64,000 nucleotides of DNA from Clostridia bacterium (lineage in GTDB: Bacteria > Bacillota > Clostridia > Lachnospirales > Lachnospiraceae). The stretch lies in contig CAJTIM010000014.1 of the NCBI GenBank assembly GCA_910576325.1, forward strand, positions 1 through 64,000. Reading direction: 5' to 3'. This document shows, in pieces, positions 17,436 to 26,555 of the stretch. Numbering within the stretch: position 1 is the first letter of the stretch; the number at the start of each line of letters is the position of its first letter. The notes beneath the pieces were generated by a model. The model was not told where the DNA came from, did no database searches, and was given only the letters and a program-made list of their open reading frames with translations. Made by a program: the position numbers and the translations under genes.

Positions 17436-17870
17436 TCAGCTTTTAACCTCAACAATCAGCTTCACACCCTGCACGGCCGTAACCATAACGTGCGTATTCT
17501 CCTTTATTACCAGGGAATCCTCCTCCGTACGGGCCGTCCAGGTCAGTCCGTTTACAAAAACCTCGCCTTTTCCTTCCAGATTCCGAATCTCGGATGTAAC
17601 CACAGCCGTCTTGCCTATCAGACTGTCCACATTTGTCTTCTCCTTCTTCTGGTTGTTAAAATAGCGCACGGCCCACGGCCGTGTGGCAAACAGAAGAATG
17701 AGAGAAGCAGCGCAGAATACAGCCCATTGCAGCACCGGCGATACCTCAAGCATAGAGAGCACAAAGGCAATTAATGCTCCGCCGGCAAACCAGATGGTTG
17801 TAAGCCCCAGTGTGATGATCTCAATCACGAGCAGTACTATGAAAAGAATCAGCCAATATATGGCATCCAT
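17436..17870 (-). CDS. NfeD-like membrane protein
   Basis: A 144-residue short-form NfeD. Two or three membrane helices occupy residues 4-70, then the cytosolic OB-fold (SLIGKTAVVTSEIRNLEGKGEVFVNGLTWTA) typical of the family. It is the partner gene of the stomatin-like protein that follows. There is no serine-protease domain, so it is the short type. A good promoter lies upstream. Confidence 0.9.
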   Translation of the reverse strand: MDAIYWLILFIVLLVIEIITLGLTTIWFAGGALIAFVLSMLEVSPVLQWAVFCAASLILLFATRPWAVRYFNNQKKEKTNVDSLIGKTAVVTSEIRNLEGKGEVFVNGLTWTARTEEDSLVIKENTHVMVTAVQGVKLIVEVKS

Positions 17871-17924
17871 TCAGGTTCATTCCCCCTTCTTTTTGATTAA
17901 AGATTAATTTGTATATTAAAGTTT

Positions 17925-17953
17925 ATCATACTATAATTTTCTCCGAATTACAA
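17925..17953 (-). promoter_or_regulatory. Sigma-A promoter of nfeD-SPFH
   Basis: Minus strand TTGTAA, 17-bp spacer, TATGAT, placed about 55 bp before the nfeD start. Confidence 0.6.
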
Positions 17954-18018
17954 GTATTTGATTCATGGTTCCAATGATGCTTCCGATAGATTTTGCAAAA
18001 GATGCCGTATTATTACGC

Positions 18019-18051
18019 CAAAAAGCTGCGGAGCATAAAATCTCCGCAGCC
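18019..18051 (-). terminator. Terminator after the SleB-type hydrolase
   Basis: Minus strand GCTGCGGAG-ATTTTATG-CTCCGCAGC followed by TTTTTGG, a perfect 9-bp stem 13 bp past the stop at 18064. Confidence 0.88.
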
Positions 18052-18063
18052 TCCTGTTTTTTC

Positions 18064-19104
18064 TTAATAAAATACATGGCTTCCAATCACGATGCTGTTT
18101 GGTCCCACATCGGAACCGGCCCGTCTGAAATGGGTATAGCTTCCGATTGTGGTATATCCGTTGATGGCCTCCTGCGCCGCCTGCATGCAGCTTGCCTTCG
18201 GCCCTCCGATATACCGCATAATGGTTCCGTTGCTTACCGGTCCGAATTGCCCCGGTGCATAGATGACATCCGCAATGCTGTTGGGATACCGCGGGCTCTT
18301 CACCCGGTTCATCACCACCGCGCCGATGGCTACCTGGCCGTCGTAAGGCTGATTGCCTCCCTCTGCCTGAATCAAAGCCGCCAGAAGCGTAACCTCGTTG
18401 CCATTCGCCTTAATCGCATCCAATTGCTGTTTCAGTTTCTCCCGCTTTTCCTCAGCCTCTTTTTTCTTAATCTCATCCATCGTCATCGCTTCGCCAAGCT
18501 CAAATTCCACGCTGACGTATTCGGCTGACACATAACCTGTCTTTTCTTCCGCATACTGGATGTGAATCCACTCCGCTCCTTCGGTTTCCTCACCTTCTAC
18601 CACATCAAGCTTCGTGCCCTCACCCACATTTTTCAGAATCTTTGCCTCCGTACTGGCTTCGGAACGGATACGCAGCCCCCCTGTCAGGGATGTGGCTGTC
18701 AATGTAACCTCCTCCTGTGCCTGTTCGTAAGCTTCATAACCGAACAAAAGATAATCATTGTTCACATAGCCGTTCACATTGCCGGACTGTACTCTCGTCC
18801 AGCCCTCCAAGCGTTCTACCACCTCGCCGCCGTCGCCCTTGAACATCCGCCCCAAAGCGGTTGATTCCGCGTTCGGCTCTGAGCGCACCGTAACATAATC
18901 CTCAACATTTGCAAGTACTTTTTCTTCCCATTCTTCCTCAATCTGCAGCTTCTCAAAATCTTCTCCCGTTAAATCGTCCATCACGGACTCAATACCGGCC
19001 GTCGTCTCCACATCCAAATCCTCGATTCCCTCAAATCCGGATGCCGTCACCCAAATCAGTAGCAGGCTTAGTAAAACCGGTAGCTTTCTGCTGATCGCTT
19101 TCAT
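18064..19104 (-). CDS. SleB-type cell wall hydrolase with two SH3b domains
   Basis: A secreted protein of about 346 residues. A signal peptide (MKAISRKLPVLLSLLLIW) precedes an acidic linker, two bacterial SH3 domains (YVTVRSEPNAESTALGRMF and LRIRSEASTEAKILKNVG), a short charged helix, and a C-terminal Hydrolase_2/SleB domain (ALIQAEGGNQPYDGQVAIGAV and YTHFRRAG). Such enzymes cut peptidoglycan in vegetative cells or spore cortex. The frame opens at 19179, but GGAGG lies 5-6 nt before the ATG at 19104, where the signal peptide begins. A WalR-like box lies upstream. Confidence 0.9.
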   Translation of the reverse strand: MKAISRKLPVLLSLLLIWVTASGFEGIEDLDVETTAGIESVMDDLTGEDFEKLQIEEEWEEKVLANVEDYVTVRSEPNAESTALGRMFKGDGGEVVERLEGWTRVQSGNVNGYVNNDYLLFGYEAYEQAQEEVTLTATSLTGGLRIRSEASTEAKILKNVGEGTKLDVVEGEETEGAEWIHIQYAEEKTGYVSAEYVSVEFELGEAMTMDEIKKKEAEEKREKLKQQLDAIKANGNEVTLLAALIQAEGGNQPYDGQVAIGAVVMNRVKSPRYPNSIADVIYAPGQFGPVSNGTIMRYIGGPKASCMQAAQEAINGYTTIGSYTHFRRAGSDVGPNSIVIGSHVFY

Positions 19105-19203
19105 AAGAACCTCCCTGTGTAATATCTGCAATCTGTTTTCTCCCGATTGTTCGGCTCTTCGCCTTTGTATGCCAATCATTATATTACAAATATGATCACA
19201 AAT

Positions 19204-19220
19204 ATTACAATTTTGTTACG
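19204..19220 (-). promoter_or_regulatory. WalR-like box upstream of the wall hydrolase
   Basis: Minus strand CGTAAC-N5-TGTAAT, one base from the TGTWAH-N5-TGTWAH consensus of the wall regulator WalR. A TATAAT follows downstream toward the gene. The target type (cell wall hydrolase) fits the known WalR regulon. Confidence 0.45.
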
Positions 19221-19370
19221 ATGTCATTTTAGCAGGAAGCACAGCTCTTGTCAAGGGTATAAACGCAAAAGTGGTGGCTGCGGGAACATTTTCAGCAAAA
19301 AACACAAAAAAAGTGGGGCTTTATGTATCGATATCCCATTGTAAGGGAGAATCTGCGCGCCAAATATTAC

Positions 19371-20144
19371 TTATCGGCTTCTCTGGCGGTGGGCCTCATA
19401 CAGCAGAACCGCAGAGGCCGCCGACACATTTAAGGATTCCAGTTTTCCCTCCATAGGAATCCGGATACAGGTATCGGCGCAGGCAGCAAGCTCCCGCGTA
19501 AGGCCGTTCCCTTCATTTCCCAGGAGAAAGGCCGTTCCCTTCCGGTAGTCCGGTTCGCCGTAGCTTTTGGCTCCGTCCAAAAAGGCGGCATAGGTACTCA
19601 CTCCCTGCCCCTTAAGCTCGGCTATGGTCTCTTTCAGATCCCCGGCCTGTAAAAACGGCACACGGTACACGGAACCCATCGTGGAGCGGATGGTTTTGGG
19701 ATTGTAGAGATCCACACAGCCCGTGCTTAAGATCACGCCGTCCGCCCCGGCTCCCTCCGCCGTCCGCATCATGGTACCCAGGTTTCCGGGATCCTGGATA
19801 TTTTCCAGAATCAGCAGCAAGGGATTTGTTTTTTTCAAAAGATCCTTCAGCGTATAGTGATACTGTTTTACCAGACAAAGAATCCCCTGGGGAGTCTGCG
19901 TGTCGCACATGGCCTTGAATACGGAATCCTGAACCACCTCATAAGGTATCCCCGACCCCATTTCCTGCCGCTGATTTTTAAAATAGCTCTCCGAGATGTA
20001 GATCTTCTCAATCCGTTCCTTCGGAGCCTCCCGAAACATCCTGGGGCCTTCTACCACAAAGACGTCCTGGGCATCCCGCAGCTTTCCCTTCTTATTTAAT
20101 TGAATCAACTGCTTCACCTGCTGATTGGCCGTACTGGTTATCAT
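19371..20144 (-). CDS. TrmH/SpoU-family RNA 2'-O-methyltransferase
   Basis: A methyltransferase of about 257 residues. The N-terminal substrate-binding domain (VFVVEGPRMFREA) is followed by a SPOUT knot with motif 1 (LLILENIQDPGNLGTMMRTAEGAGADG), motif 2 (LLGNEGNGLT) and motif 3 (IPMEGKLESLNVSAASAVLLYE). It methylates ribose in rRNA or tRNA; the exact site cannot be told. The frame opens at 20219, but AGGAACGG precedes the ATG at 20144 and this gives the usual N-terminus. Confidence 0.93.
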   Translation of the reverse strand: MITSTANQQVKQLIQLNKKGKLRDAQDVFVVEGPRMFREAPKERIEKIYISESYFKNQRQEMGSGIPYEVVQDSVFKAMCDTQTPQGILCLVKQYHYTLKDLLKKTNPLLLILENIQDPGNLGTMMRTAEGAGADGVILSTGCVDLYNPKTIRSTMGSVYRVPFLQAGDLKETIAELKGQGVSTYAAFLDGAKSYGEPDYRKGTAFLLGNEGNGLTRELAACADTCIRIPMEGKLESLNVSAASAVLLYEAHRQRSR

Positions 20145-20293
20145 ATGTCCGTTCCTTTTCCGGTAAATAAGAGTCCATTGCATACTGTTTTCTGTTCTGC
20201 AACGGACTCCAATCATCAACTGCTCTCTTTATTCCCACGGGCGCAAGCCAGGCGGACATGGCCCGGGGGTGTACTAAACAAATTTCAAACGCT

Positions 20294-21271
20294 CTAATGC
20301 TTGGAAAGCGCCTGGGCAATCTCATACTGATAAGGATCGATTCCCTTATCCATAGCCAGGGCCTCGTTGATATCAAAATCCTGGAACCGGCCATGCTGAT
20401 AGCCCACTACCCGGTTGGTCTTTCCTGCGCAGAGGAGATCCGCCGCCATTGCCCCCATCATAGACGCATAGACGCGATCCTTGCAGGTGGGGTTTCCGCC
20501 TCTCTGCATGTGGCCCAATATGGTAGCTCTCGTCTCAATTCCCGTAGCTGCCTCAATCCGGCGGGCCATACTGGTTGAATGTCCCACGCCCTCGGCATTT
20601 ACAATAATATGATGCTTCTTGCCGCGCTTGCGGTTGGCAATGATGTTGTTGATAATCTCCTGCTCGTCATAGTCGTAATTCTCGGGAATCAAAATATCCT
20701 CCGCACCGTTGGCAATGCCGCACCAGAGGGCAATATAACCGGCATTTCTTCCCATTACCTCTATAATGCTGCAGCGCTCGTGAGAAGTGGAGGTATCACG
20801 GACCTTATCTATCGCCTCCATAGCCGTATTGACCGCCGTGTCAAAACCGATGGTATACTCGGTACAGGAGATATCCAGGTCAATTGTCCCCGGCACGCCG
20901 ACCGTGTTAATTCCCAGATTTGCCAATGCCTGAGCGCCCTTAAAGGAGCCGTCTCCGCCGATAACCACGATTCCGTCGATTCCATGCTTATTGCAGATCT
21001 CCGCGCCCCGCTCCTGACCTTCCTTTGTCATAAATTCCTTGCACCTGGCCGTAAACAGGATGGTGCCGCCGCGCTCAATGGTGTTGGACACATCGTTCGC
21101 CGTCATATCTATGATCTCTTCATTGAGAAGGCCGGAATACCCTTTGCGGATTCCCTTGACCTTCTTTCCGTTGGCAATGGCTTTTCTGACTACCGCGCGA
21201 ATTGCCGCATTCATTCCCGGGGCGTCGCCGCCGCTTGTCAATACTCCGATGGTGTTAATCTCTTTTGTCAT
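20294..21271 (-). CDS. pfkA: ATP-dependent 6-phosphofructokinase
   Basis: A 325-residue PfkA that phosphorylates fructose 6-phosphate. Motifs are TSGGDAPGMNAAIR (ATP loop), GGDGSFKGA (Gly in the position that favours ATP over pyrophosphate), PGTIDLDI (catalytic Asp region, where many family members read TIDND), and MGRNAGYIAL. The gene directly follows dnaE in the same direction, a typical clostridial pairing. Regulation by the usual effectors cannot be judged from sequence. Confidence 0.96.
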   Translation of the reverse strand: MTKEINTIGVLTSGGDAPGMNAAIRAVVRKAIANGKKVKGIRKGYSGLLNEEIIDMTANDVSNTIERGGTILFTARCKEFMTKEGQERGAEICNKHGIDGIVVIGGDGSFKGAQALANLGINTVGVPGTIDLDISCTEYTIGFDTAVNTAMEAIDKVRDTSTSHERCSIIEVMGRNAGYIALWCGIANGAEDILIPENYDYDEQEIINNIIANRKRGKKHHIIVNAEGVGHSTSMARRIEAATGIETRATILGHMQRGGNPTCKDRVYASMMGAMAADLLCAGKTNRVVGYQHGRFQDFDINEALAMDKGIDPYQYEIAQALSKH

Positions 21272-21383
21272 GTCTACTCCTCCCCATAAATTGCCGCATA
21301 TGCGCCGTACCGTCCGATTACCGCACAGGCAGTACGGCCGTCTGTGAACCGCAGCACAGTTCTATCGGTATCTGCTTGATATT

Positions 21384-24300
21384 TTAATGCATTTTTTTCA
21401 GCTTTTCAATACGTTTCTCTACAACTTTTACATTATCTGCGCCAAAACGCGCCCGAAGCCTTGCAAGAAGCTCTCCCTCCGCCCGGACGCTTCTTCCCGC
21501 TCCCAGACGCTTTGTGCTCCGCTCCGCCGCCGCGAAGAGCACTACCGCGTCATTGCCGTCGCTGTCATGAAGAAGCGAAAGAAGCTCCGCCTCCTGCTCC
21601 ACGCAGGCCGCCTGGTTGGGAAATTGTATCCACAGCTCCCGTTTGCCTTCGTCAAAGGAGAAAATGCGGTCGCAAATAAGCTTGCTCGCCTTGTCCTCCT
21701 CCCCGTTTACATGACCGCTGACAAAGACCTTGGACTCTTCCGTGAGCATTCCGGAATTGCGCTCGTAGATATTGGGGAACACAATCACTTCCACGGTTCC
21801 CACCAGATCCTCCAGCTGCAGAAATGCCATCACCCGATTATTTTTCGTATACTTAATCGTTTTTCCTGTAATCATCCCGCCGATAATCACCAGTTCCCCG
21901 TCCCGAACCCGGCTCTTGTTGGTTTCCTCGTCCAGTTGGAAATCCGTAGTCACCGCCGTAATATTTTTCCGCCAGCGCTCCTCGTATTCCTCCAGGGGAT
22001 GTCCGCTGATGTAGACGCCCAAAACCTCCTTTTCAAAGGACAGAACAAGCTCTTTTTTGTACTCCTCCACCTTAGGAAGCTGAATCTTGAAATGCTCCTT
22101 TTCCTCTTCGTCCACCAGGTCAAAAAGGCTCATCTGCCCGGTCATGGTGGTCTTGCGGCTTTGAGCTACACTGTCCATAATGCTCCCGTAAGCCATCATA
22201 TACTGCTGGCGGTTTCCTCCCAGGCTGTCCAATGCTCCTGCCTTAATCAGATTTTCCAGGGTCTTTTTGTTGACCTCCTTTCCGGACATCCGCTCTATGA
22301 AGTCCGTAAGGCTCTTGAAGGCTCCCCCGAGATTCCGCTCCGCCACTATACACTCCACCACGGGCCGTCCTATGCTCTTGATGGCAGACAGTCCATAGCG
22401 GATAGACTTGTTTGAGATGGAAAATACGGCTTCTCCCTCGTTGATATCCGGCGGCAGAATGGGAATATTCATCTGGCGGCAGGATAAAATGTACTCGGAC
22501 ACTTTGCCCGGATTTTCAATGCAGGAGGTCATAAGCGCTGCCATAAACTCCACCGGGTAGTAATATTTGAGATAGGCGGTCTGATAGGCCACCACCGCAT
22601 ATACCACGGCGTGGGACTTATTGAAGGCGTATTTTGCAAAATCCGTCATTTCGTCAAAAATTTTGTGGGCGGTCTTTTCCGGGATTCCGTTGCTGATACA
22701 GCCCGGCACCCCTTCCTCCGGATTGCCGTAGACAAAGTTCTGGCGCTCTTTTTCCATAACGGAGGCTTTTTTCTTGGACATGGCCCGGCGCACCAGATCG
22801 CTTCGCCCAAGGGTATAACCGGCCAGGCGCTGTACAATCTGCATAACCTGCTCCTGATAGACGATGCAGCCGTAGGTAGGCTCCAGGATTTCTTCCAGCT
22901 CCGGGCAGTCATAGACAATGGTTTCGGGGTGATCCTTGCCCCGGATATACTGGGGTATAAAGTCCATAGGCCCCGGACGGTAGAGAGCGATTCCGGCTAT
23001 GACGTCCTCCAGATTTTTGGGCTTTAGCTCCTTCATAAAGCTTTTCATGCCTGCGCTCTCAAGCTGAAAGATACCGTCGGTCTTTCCGCTTCCGATAGAG
23101 GCAAATACGGCTTTGTCGTCATAGTCAATCTGATCCATATCCAGTTGAATGTGAAAGCTCTTTTCCGCAAGCTTTGCCGCGTCCTGAATCACGGTCAGCG
23201 TCCGCAGTCCCAGGAAATCCATTTTCAGAAGGCCAAGTTCTTCCAGGGTCGTCATGGTAAACTGGGTGGTGATGGAACCGTCGTTGGCCCTTGACAGCGG
23301 CACGTATTCGTCCGCCGCCTTCTGGCAGATCACGACGCCGGCCGCATGCATGGAGGTATGGCGGGGCAGTCCTTCCAGGCGCATGGACATGTCCACCAGT
23401 TCATGAACCTGTGGGTCCTTTTCATAGCTGTCCCGAAGCTCCGGGTTCATTTTCAGAGCATCCTTTAAGGTCACGGTTCTTCCCGGCTCGGCCGGTATCA
23501 TTTTGGCAATGGAGTCTACAAAGGCATAGGGCAGATCCATTACGCGGCCCACATCGCGGATCACGCCCCGGGCCGCCATCGTTCCGAAGGTTACTATCTG
23601 AGCCACCCGGTCCTTGCCGTATTTTCTTACTACATAGTCTATTACCTCCTGCCGGCGTTCGTAGCAGAAATCAATGTCGATATCCGGCATGGAGACGCGC
23701 TCCGGGTTCAAAAAACGCTCGAAAAGAAGCTGATAGCTCATGGGATCTATGTTGGTGATGTGCATAACGTAGGATACAATACTTCCTGCTGCGGAGCCGC
23801 GGCCGGGTCCTACGGCAATGCCGTGATCACGGGCGTATTTGATAAAATCCCACACGATGAGAAAGTAGTCCACATAGCCCATCCTTTTGATAACATCAAG
23901 CTCGTATTCCAGGCGTTCTTTTTTGCTTCCGTCGTCCTCGGGGTAGCGTTCTTTCAGGCCCTCGAAGCAGATTTTATTGAGGTATTCCCAGGAGGTGTAG
24001 CCTTCGGGCACGTCGAATTTTGGAAGCTTTGTGACGCCGAACTCAATGTCTACGTTGCAGCGCTCGGCTATTTTTCCCGTATTTTCCAGCGCTTCCTTTG
24101 CATAGGGGAATAAGGCCGCCATTTCCTCCGGGGACTTTACGTAATACTGGCCGCCCTCGTAGCGCATTCTGTCCTCGTCCTGCAGCTTTTTGGCCGTCTG
24201 GATGCAGAGGAGGATGTCGTGGGGTTTTGCATCATCTGCGTTGGTGTAGTGGATATCGTTGGTGGCTACCAGAGGGATATCCAGCTCGCGGCTCATGCGC

Positions 24301-24872
24301 AGAAGTGCCTGGTTCACGGTCTTTTGTTCCGCAATGCCGTGATCCTGAAGCTCCAGGAAATAACTTCCTTTTCCGAAGACTGCTTCATATTTTAAGGCTG
24401 TCTTTTTGGCTTCGTCGTAGAGGCCCTTTATGATGTAGCGCTGTACTTCTCCGGCAAGGCAGGCGCTTAAGGCGATGATTCCCTTGTGGTACTGCTCCAG
24501 GACTTCCATATCTACCCGGGGGCGGTAGTAGAAGCCTTCTACGTAGCCTTTGGATACGATTTTGACCAGGTTGGCGTAGCCTTCGTTGGTTTCGGCCAGA
24601 AGTACAAGATGATAGTAACGGTCCTCGCCGCCGGTAAGCTCTTTGTCGAAACGGGAGTTGGGGGCTACATAGACCTCGCAGCCCAGTATGGGCTTGATGC
24701 CTTCCGCACGGGCGGCCCGGTAAAAGTCGATGACGCCGAACATGGCGCCGTGATCGGTGATGGCGGCGGCTTCCATGCCAAGCTCTTTGACGCGGGCTGC
24801 GTATTCTTTGATTTTGTTGGAACCGTCTAAAAGGCTGTATTCCGTATGGGTGTGCAAATGTACGAATGACAT
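21384..24872 (-). CDS. dnaE: DNA polymerase III alpha subunit
   Basis: An 1162-residue replicative or lesion-tolerant DnaE. It begins with the PHP domain (FVHLHTHTEYSLLDG), has the catalytic motif PDIDIDFCYERR with GPGRGSAAGS and AFNKSHAVVYAVVAYQTAYLK in the palm and fingers, a helix-hairpin-helix region (LENLIKAGALDSLGG) and a C-terminal OB domain (IIGGMITGKTIKYTKNNRVM). No exonuclease insertion is present, so this is DnaE rather than PolC. The frame opens at 24941; GGAGG lies 4 nt before the ATG at 24872. Confidence 0.97.
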   Translation of the reverse strand: MSFVHLHTHTEYSLLDGSNKIKEYAARVKELGMEAAAITDHGAMFGVIDFYRAARAEGIKPILGCEVYVAPNSRFDKELTGGEDRYYHLVLLAETNEGYANLVKIVSKGYVEGFYYRPRVDMEVLEQYHKGIIALSACLAGEVQRYIIKGLYDEAKKTALKYEAVFGKGSYFLELQDHGIAEQKTVNQALLRMSRELDIPLVATNDIHYTNADDAKPHDILLCIQTAKKLQDEDRMRYEGGQYYVKSPEEMAALFPYAKEALENTGKIAERCNVDIEFGVTKLPKFDVPEGYTSWEYLNKICFEGLKERYPEDDGSKKERLEYELDVIKRMGYVDYFLIVWDFIKYARDHGIAVGPGRGSAAGSIVSYVMHITNIDPMSYQLLFERFLNPERVSMPDIDIDFCYERRQEVIDYVVRKYGKDRVAQIVTFGTMAARGVIRDVGRVMDLPYAFVDSIAKMIPAEPGRTVTLKDALKMNPELRDSYEKDPQVHELVDMSMRLEGLPRHTSMHAAGVVICQKAADEYVPLSRANDGSITTQFTMTTLEELGLLKMDFLGLRTLTVIQDAAKLAEKSFHIQLDMDQIDYDDKAVFASIGSGKTDGIFQLESAGMKSFMKELKPKNLEDVIAGIALYRPGPMDFIPQYIRGKDHPETIVYDCPELEEILEPTYGCIVYQEQVMQIVQRLAGYTLGRSDLVRRAMSKKKASVMEKERQNFVYGNPEEGVPGCISNGIPEKTAHKIFDEMTDFAKYAFNKSHAVVYAVVAYQTAYLKYYYPVEFMAALMTSCIENPGKVSEYILSCRQMNIPILPPDINEGEAVFSISNKSIRYGLSAIKSIGRPVVECIVAERNLGGAFKSLTDFIERMSGKEVNKKTLENLIKAGALDSLGGNRQQYMMAYGSIMDSVAQSRKTTMTGQMSLFDLVDEEEKEHFKIQLPKVEEYKKELVLSFEKEVLGVYISGHPLEEYEERWRKNITAVTTDFQLDEETNKSRVRDGELVIIGGMITGKTIKYTKNNRVMAFLQLEDLVGTVEVIVFPNIYERNSGMLTEESKVFVSGHVNGEEDKASKLICDRIFSFDEGKRELWIQFPNQAACVEQEAELLSLLHDSDGNDAVVLFAAAERSTKRLGAGRSVRAEGELLARLRARFGADNVKVVEKRIEKLKKMH

Positions 24873-25104
24873 GCTGCTTCCTCCGTGGTAAATGTTTGTG
24901 TTGTAGTTTCTCACTTTTTTTCGTCTGTAAAACTTCTGCAAAGTTTTTCTAATGCCTTATATTCTAATGCGGCTCTTACATATCCTGCCGATAAGTCATT
25001 TTCTGCTTTTTGTTAATATGATATTTTTTATCACCTTTTTCTCACCGGCGATCATATTCGTCCGACACACTATACAGTTTAAATTCTTCCATTCCATACC
25101 TTTC

Positions 25105-25133
25105 TAAAAAAATAAGGGAGCATTGCTGCTCCC
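25105..25133 (-). terminator. Terminator of the candidate small RNA
   Basis: Minus strand GGGAGCA-GCAA-TGCTCCC followed by TTATTTTTTT. Confidence 0.85.
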
Positions 25134-25139
25134 CATGAG

Positions 25140-25215
25140 TTTAAAATCTCCCACTGTCTGGCAGGGACTCTCCCGAATTTAAAATCTTCCACTATCTGGC
25201 AGGAACTCTCCAAAG
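25140..25215. repeat. Two tandem imperfect 38-bp repeats
   Basis: Units at 25140-25177 and 25178-25215 both read TTTAAAATC-(T)-CCACT-(G/A)-TCTGGCAGG-(G/A)-ACTCTCC on the plus strand. They lie wholly inside the candidate small RNA. Confidence 0.85.
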
Positions 25216-25235
25216 ATAGTTTCCTATCTGGTTTT

Positions 25236-25264
25236 ATTATATGCAATAATAGTGTAAAAATCAA
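25236..25264 (-). promoter_or_regulatory. Sigma-A promoter of the candidate small RNA
   Basis: Minus strand TTGATT, 17-bp spacer, TATAAT. The predicted start is near 25229. No reading frame with a ribosome site follows before the terminator. Confidence 0.75.
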
Positions 25265-25324
25265 TAAAAATATTACCGAACTCCTGAAAATTTATTTATT
25301 TTATTTGTTACTAATACAGGGTTG

Positions 25325-26521
25325 TTATTGGGCAAGCTCGTAGTGAATGGCATCCAGGATGCGGTGGGCTGCCTGCTCTTTTGTCATAAGATCTAATTTT
25401 GTCTCTGTTTCCCGGGTGAGTAAGGTAATACGGTTGGTGTCGGTTCCGAAGCCGGCGCCTTCTTCGCGCAGGCTGTTGGCGCAGATGAGATCGCAGTTTT
25501 TGGATTCCAGTTTTTTTCTGGAATTTTCTAACAAATTTTCTGTCTCCATTGCGAAGCCGCAGAGGATTTGGCCCTCTTTTTTATGCTCGCCCAGGTATTT
25601 CAGGATGTCTTTTGTGCGTTTCAGGTCTATGGTTAGATCCTGGTCCGATTTCTTCAGTTTGTGATCGGCTGCGGACACAGGGGTGTAGTCGGCTACTGCG
25701 GCGGCTTTGATTACATAGTCGGCAGTTTCGGCTTCTTTTGTTACCGCTTCGAACATGTCTTGGGCTGTTGTTACGGCCAGGGTGCGTACGAACATGGGGG
25801 GCGCTGTGTCTGTGTGGGCTGATACCAGGGTGACTTCTGCTCCCCGGAGCATGGCGGCTCTTGCTAAGGCGATGCCCATCTTTCCGCTGGAATGGTTGGT
25901 GATGAAGCGGACGGGGTCGATGGGTTCGCGGGTTGCGCCTGCGGTTATCAGAATTTTTTTGCCGGTCAGGTCTTTTTTGCAGGCGACTTCTTTCAGGATG
26001 TATTCTAAGAGTATTTTTTCTTCGGGCATTCGGCCGTCGCCCTCGTCGCCGTTGGCCAACATGCCTTTTTCCGGGGGGATAATTTCGTAGCCGAAATGTG
26101 CAAGCTTGGTCAGGTTGTCCTGGACGATGGGGTTGTGGTACATGTTGTGGTTCATGGCCGGAGATATGAGTTTTTTGCAGGGGCAGGCCATAACGGTTGT
26201 AGTGAGCATGTCGTCTGCTATGCCGCCTGCTATTTTTCCGATGACGTTGGCGGAGGCGGGGGCGACTAGTACCAGGTTGGCTTGCTTGGCTAAAGCGACG
26301 TGTTCGACGCTGTATTGAAAGTTGCGGTCGAAGGTGTCGATGAGGCATTTGTTTCCGGTTAGGCTTTCGAAGGTTATTGGATTAATGAAGTTGGCGGCGT
26401 TTTTGGTCATTAGGACCTGGACGTTGCAGTTTTGTTTTTTCAGCATGCGGGCCAGGTTGGGGATTTTGTAGGCGGCTATGCTGCCGGTTACGGCTAGGAT
26501 TATGGTTTTTCCTTTTAACAT
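25325..26521 (-). CDS. coaBC: Bifunctional phosphopantothenoylcysteine decarboxylase/phosphopantothenate-cysteine ligase
   Basis: A 398-residue two-domain enzyme catalysing two successive steps of coenzyme A synthesis. The N-terminal flavodoxin-like CoaC domain shows TGSIAAYKIPNLAR, the active-site His region SVEHVALAKQANLVLVAPASANVIGKIAGGIADD, and PAMNHNMYHNP. The C-terminal CoaB domain begins near 190 with KILITAGATREPIDPVRFITNHSSGKMG. The frame opens far upstream at 26722 inside the hairpin element; GGAGCCACC before the ATG at 26521 gives the correct start. Its codons end mainly in C or A, opposite to the nearby plus-strand genes. panT and coaX nearby serve the same pathway. Confidence 0.96.
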   Translation of the reverse strand: MLKGKTIILAVTGSIAAYKIPNLARMLKKQNCNVQVLMTKNAANFINPITFESLTGNKCLIDTFDRNFQYSVEHVALAKQANLVLVAPASANVIGKIAGGIADDMLTTTVMACPCKKLISPAMNHNMYHNPIVQDNLTKLAHFGYEIIPPEKGMLANGDEGDGRMPEEKILLEYILKEVACKKDLTGKKILITAGATREPIDPVRFITNHSSGKMGIALARAAMLRGAEVTLVSAHTDTAPPMFVRTLAVTTAQDMFEAVTKEAETADYVIKAAAVADYTPVSAADHKLKKSDQDLTIDLKRTKDILKYLGEHKKEGQILCGFAMETENLLENSRKKLESKNCDLICANSLREEGAGFGTDTNRITLLTRETETKLDLMTKEQAAHRILDAIHYELAQ

Positions 26522-26555
26522 GGTGGCTCCTTTTTTGTTATGGTGGGTGACGGAC

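Larger units (their letters stand above)
25105..25229 (-). ncRNA. Candidate small RNA with tandem 38-nt repeats
   Basis: A complete transcription unit of about 125 nt in the gap between coaBC and dnaE. A promoter lies at 25236-25264 and a terminator at 25105-25133. The RNA would open with a GATAG-GAAA-CTATC hairpin (GAAA tetraloop), then hold two imperfect 38-nt repeats (25178-25215 and 25140-25177) each with a small GGA...TCC or GGGA...TCCC hairpin and CCAGAYAGTGG. The small change GGA/TCC to GGGA/TCCC keeps pairing. A 61-residue reading frame crosses the unit, but it has no ribosome site and runs through the terminator. I cannot match it to a known RNA family. Confidence 0.6.

Noticed and set aside
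25079..25264. 61-codon frame over the tandem repeats before dnaE
   Set aside because: No ribosome site; it runs through a terminator and starts in promoter sequence. A small RNA explains the region better.
25581..26348. 255-codon minus-strand frame inside coaBC
   Set aside because: It is a shifted frame of coaBC, rich in Arg, His and Pro, with no start site; coaBC motifs are complete in the main frame.
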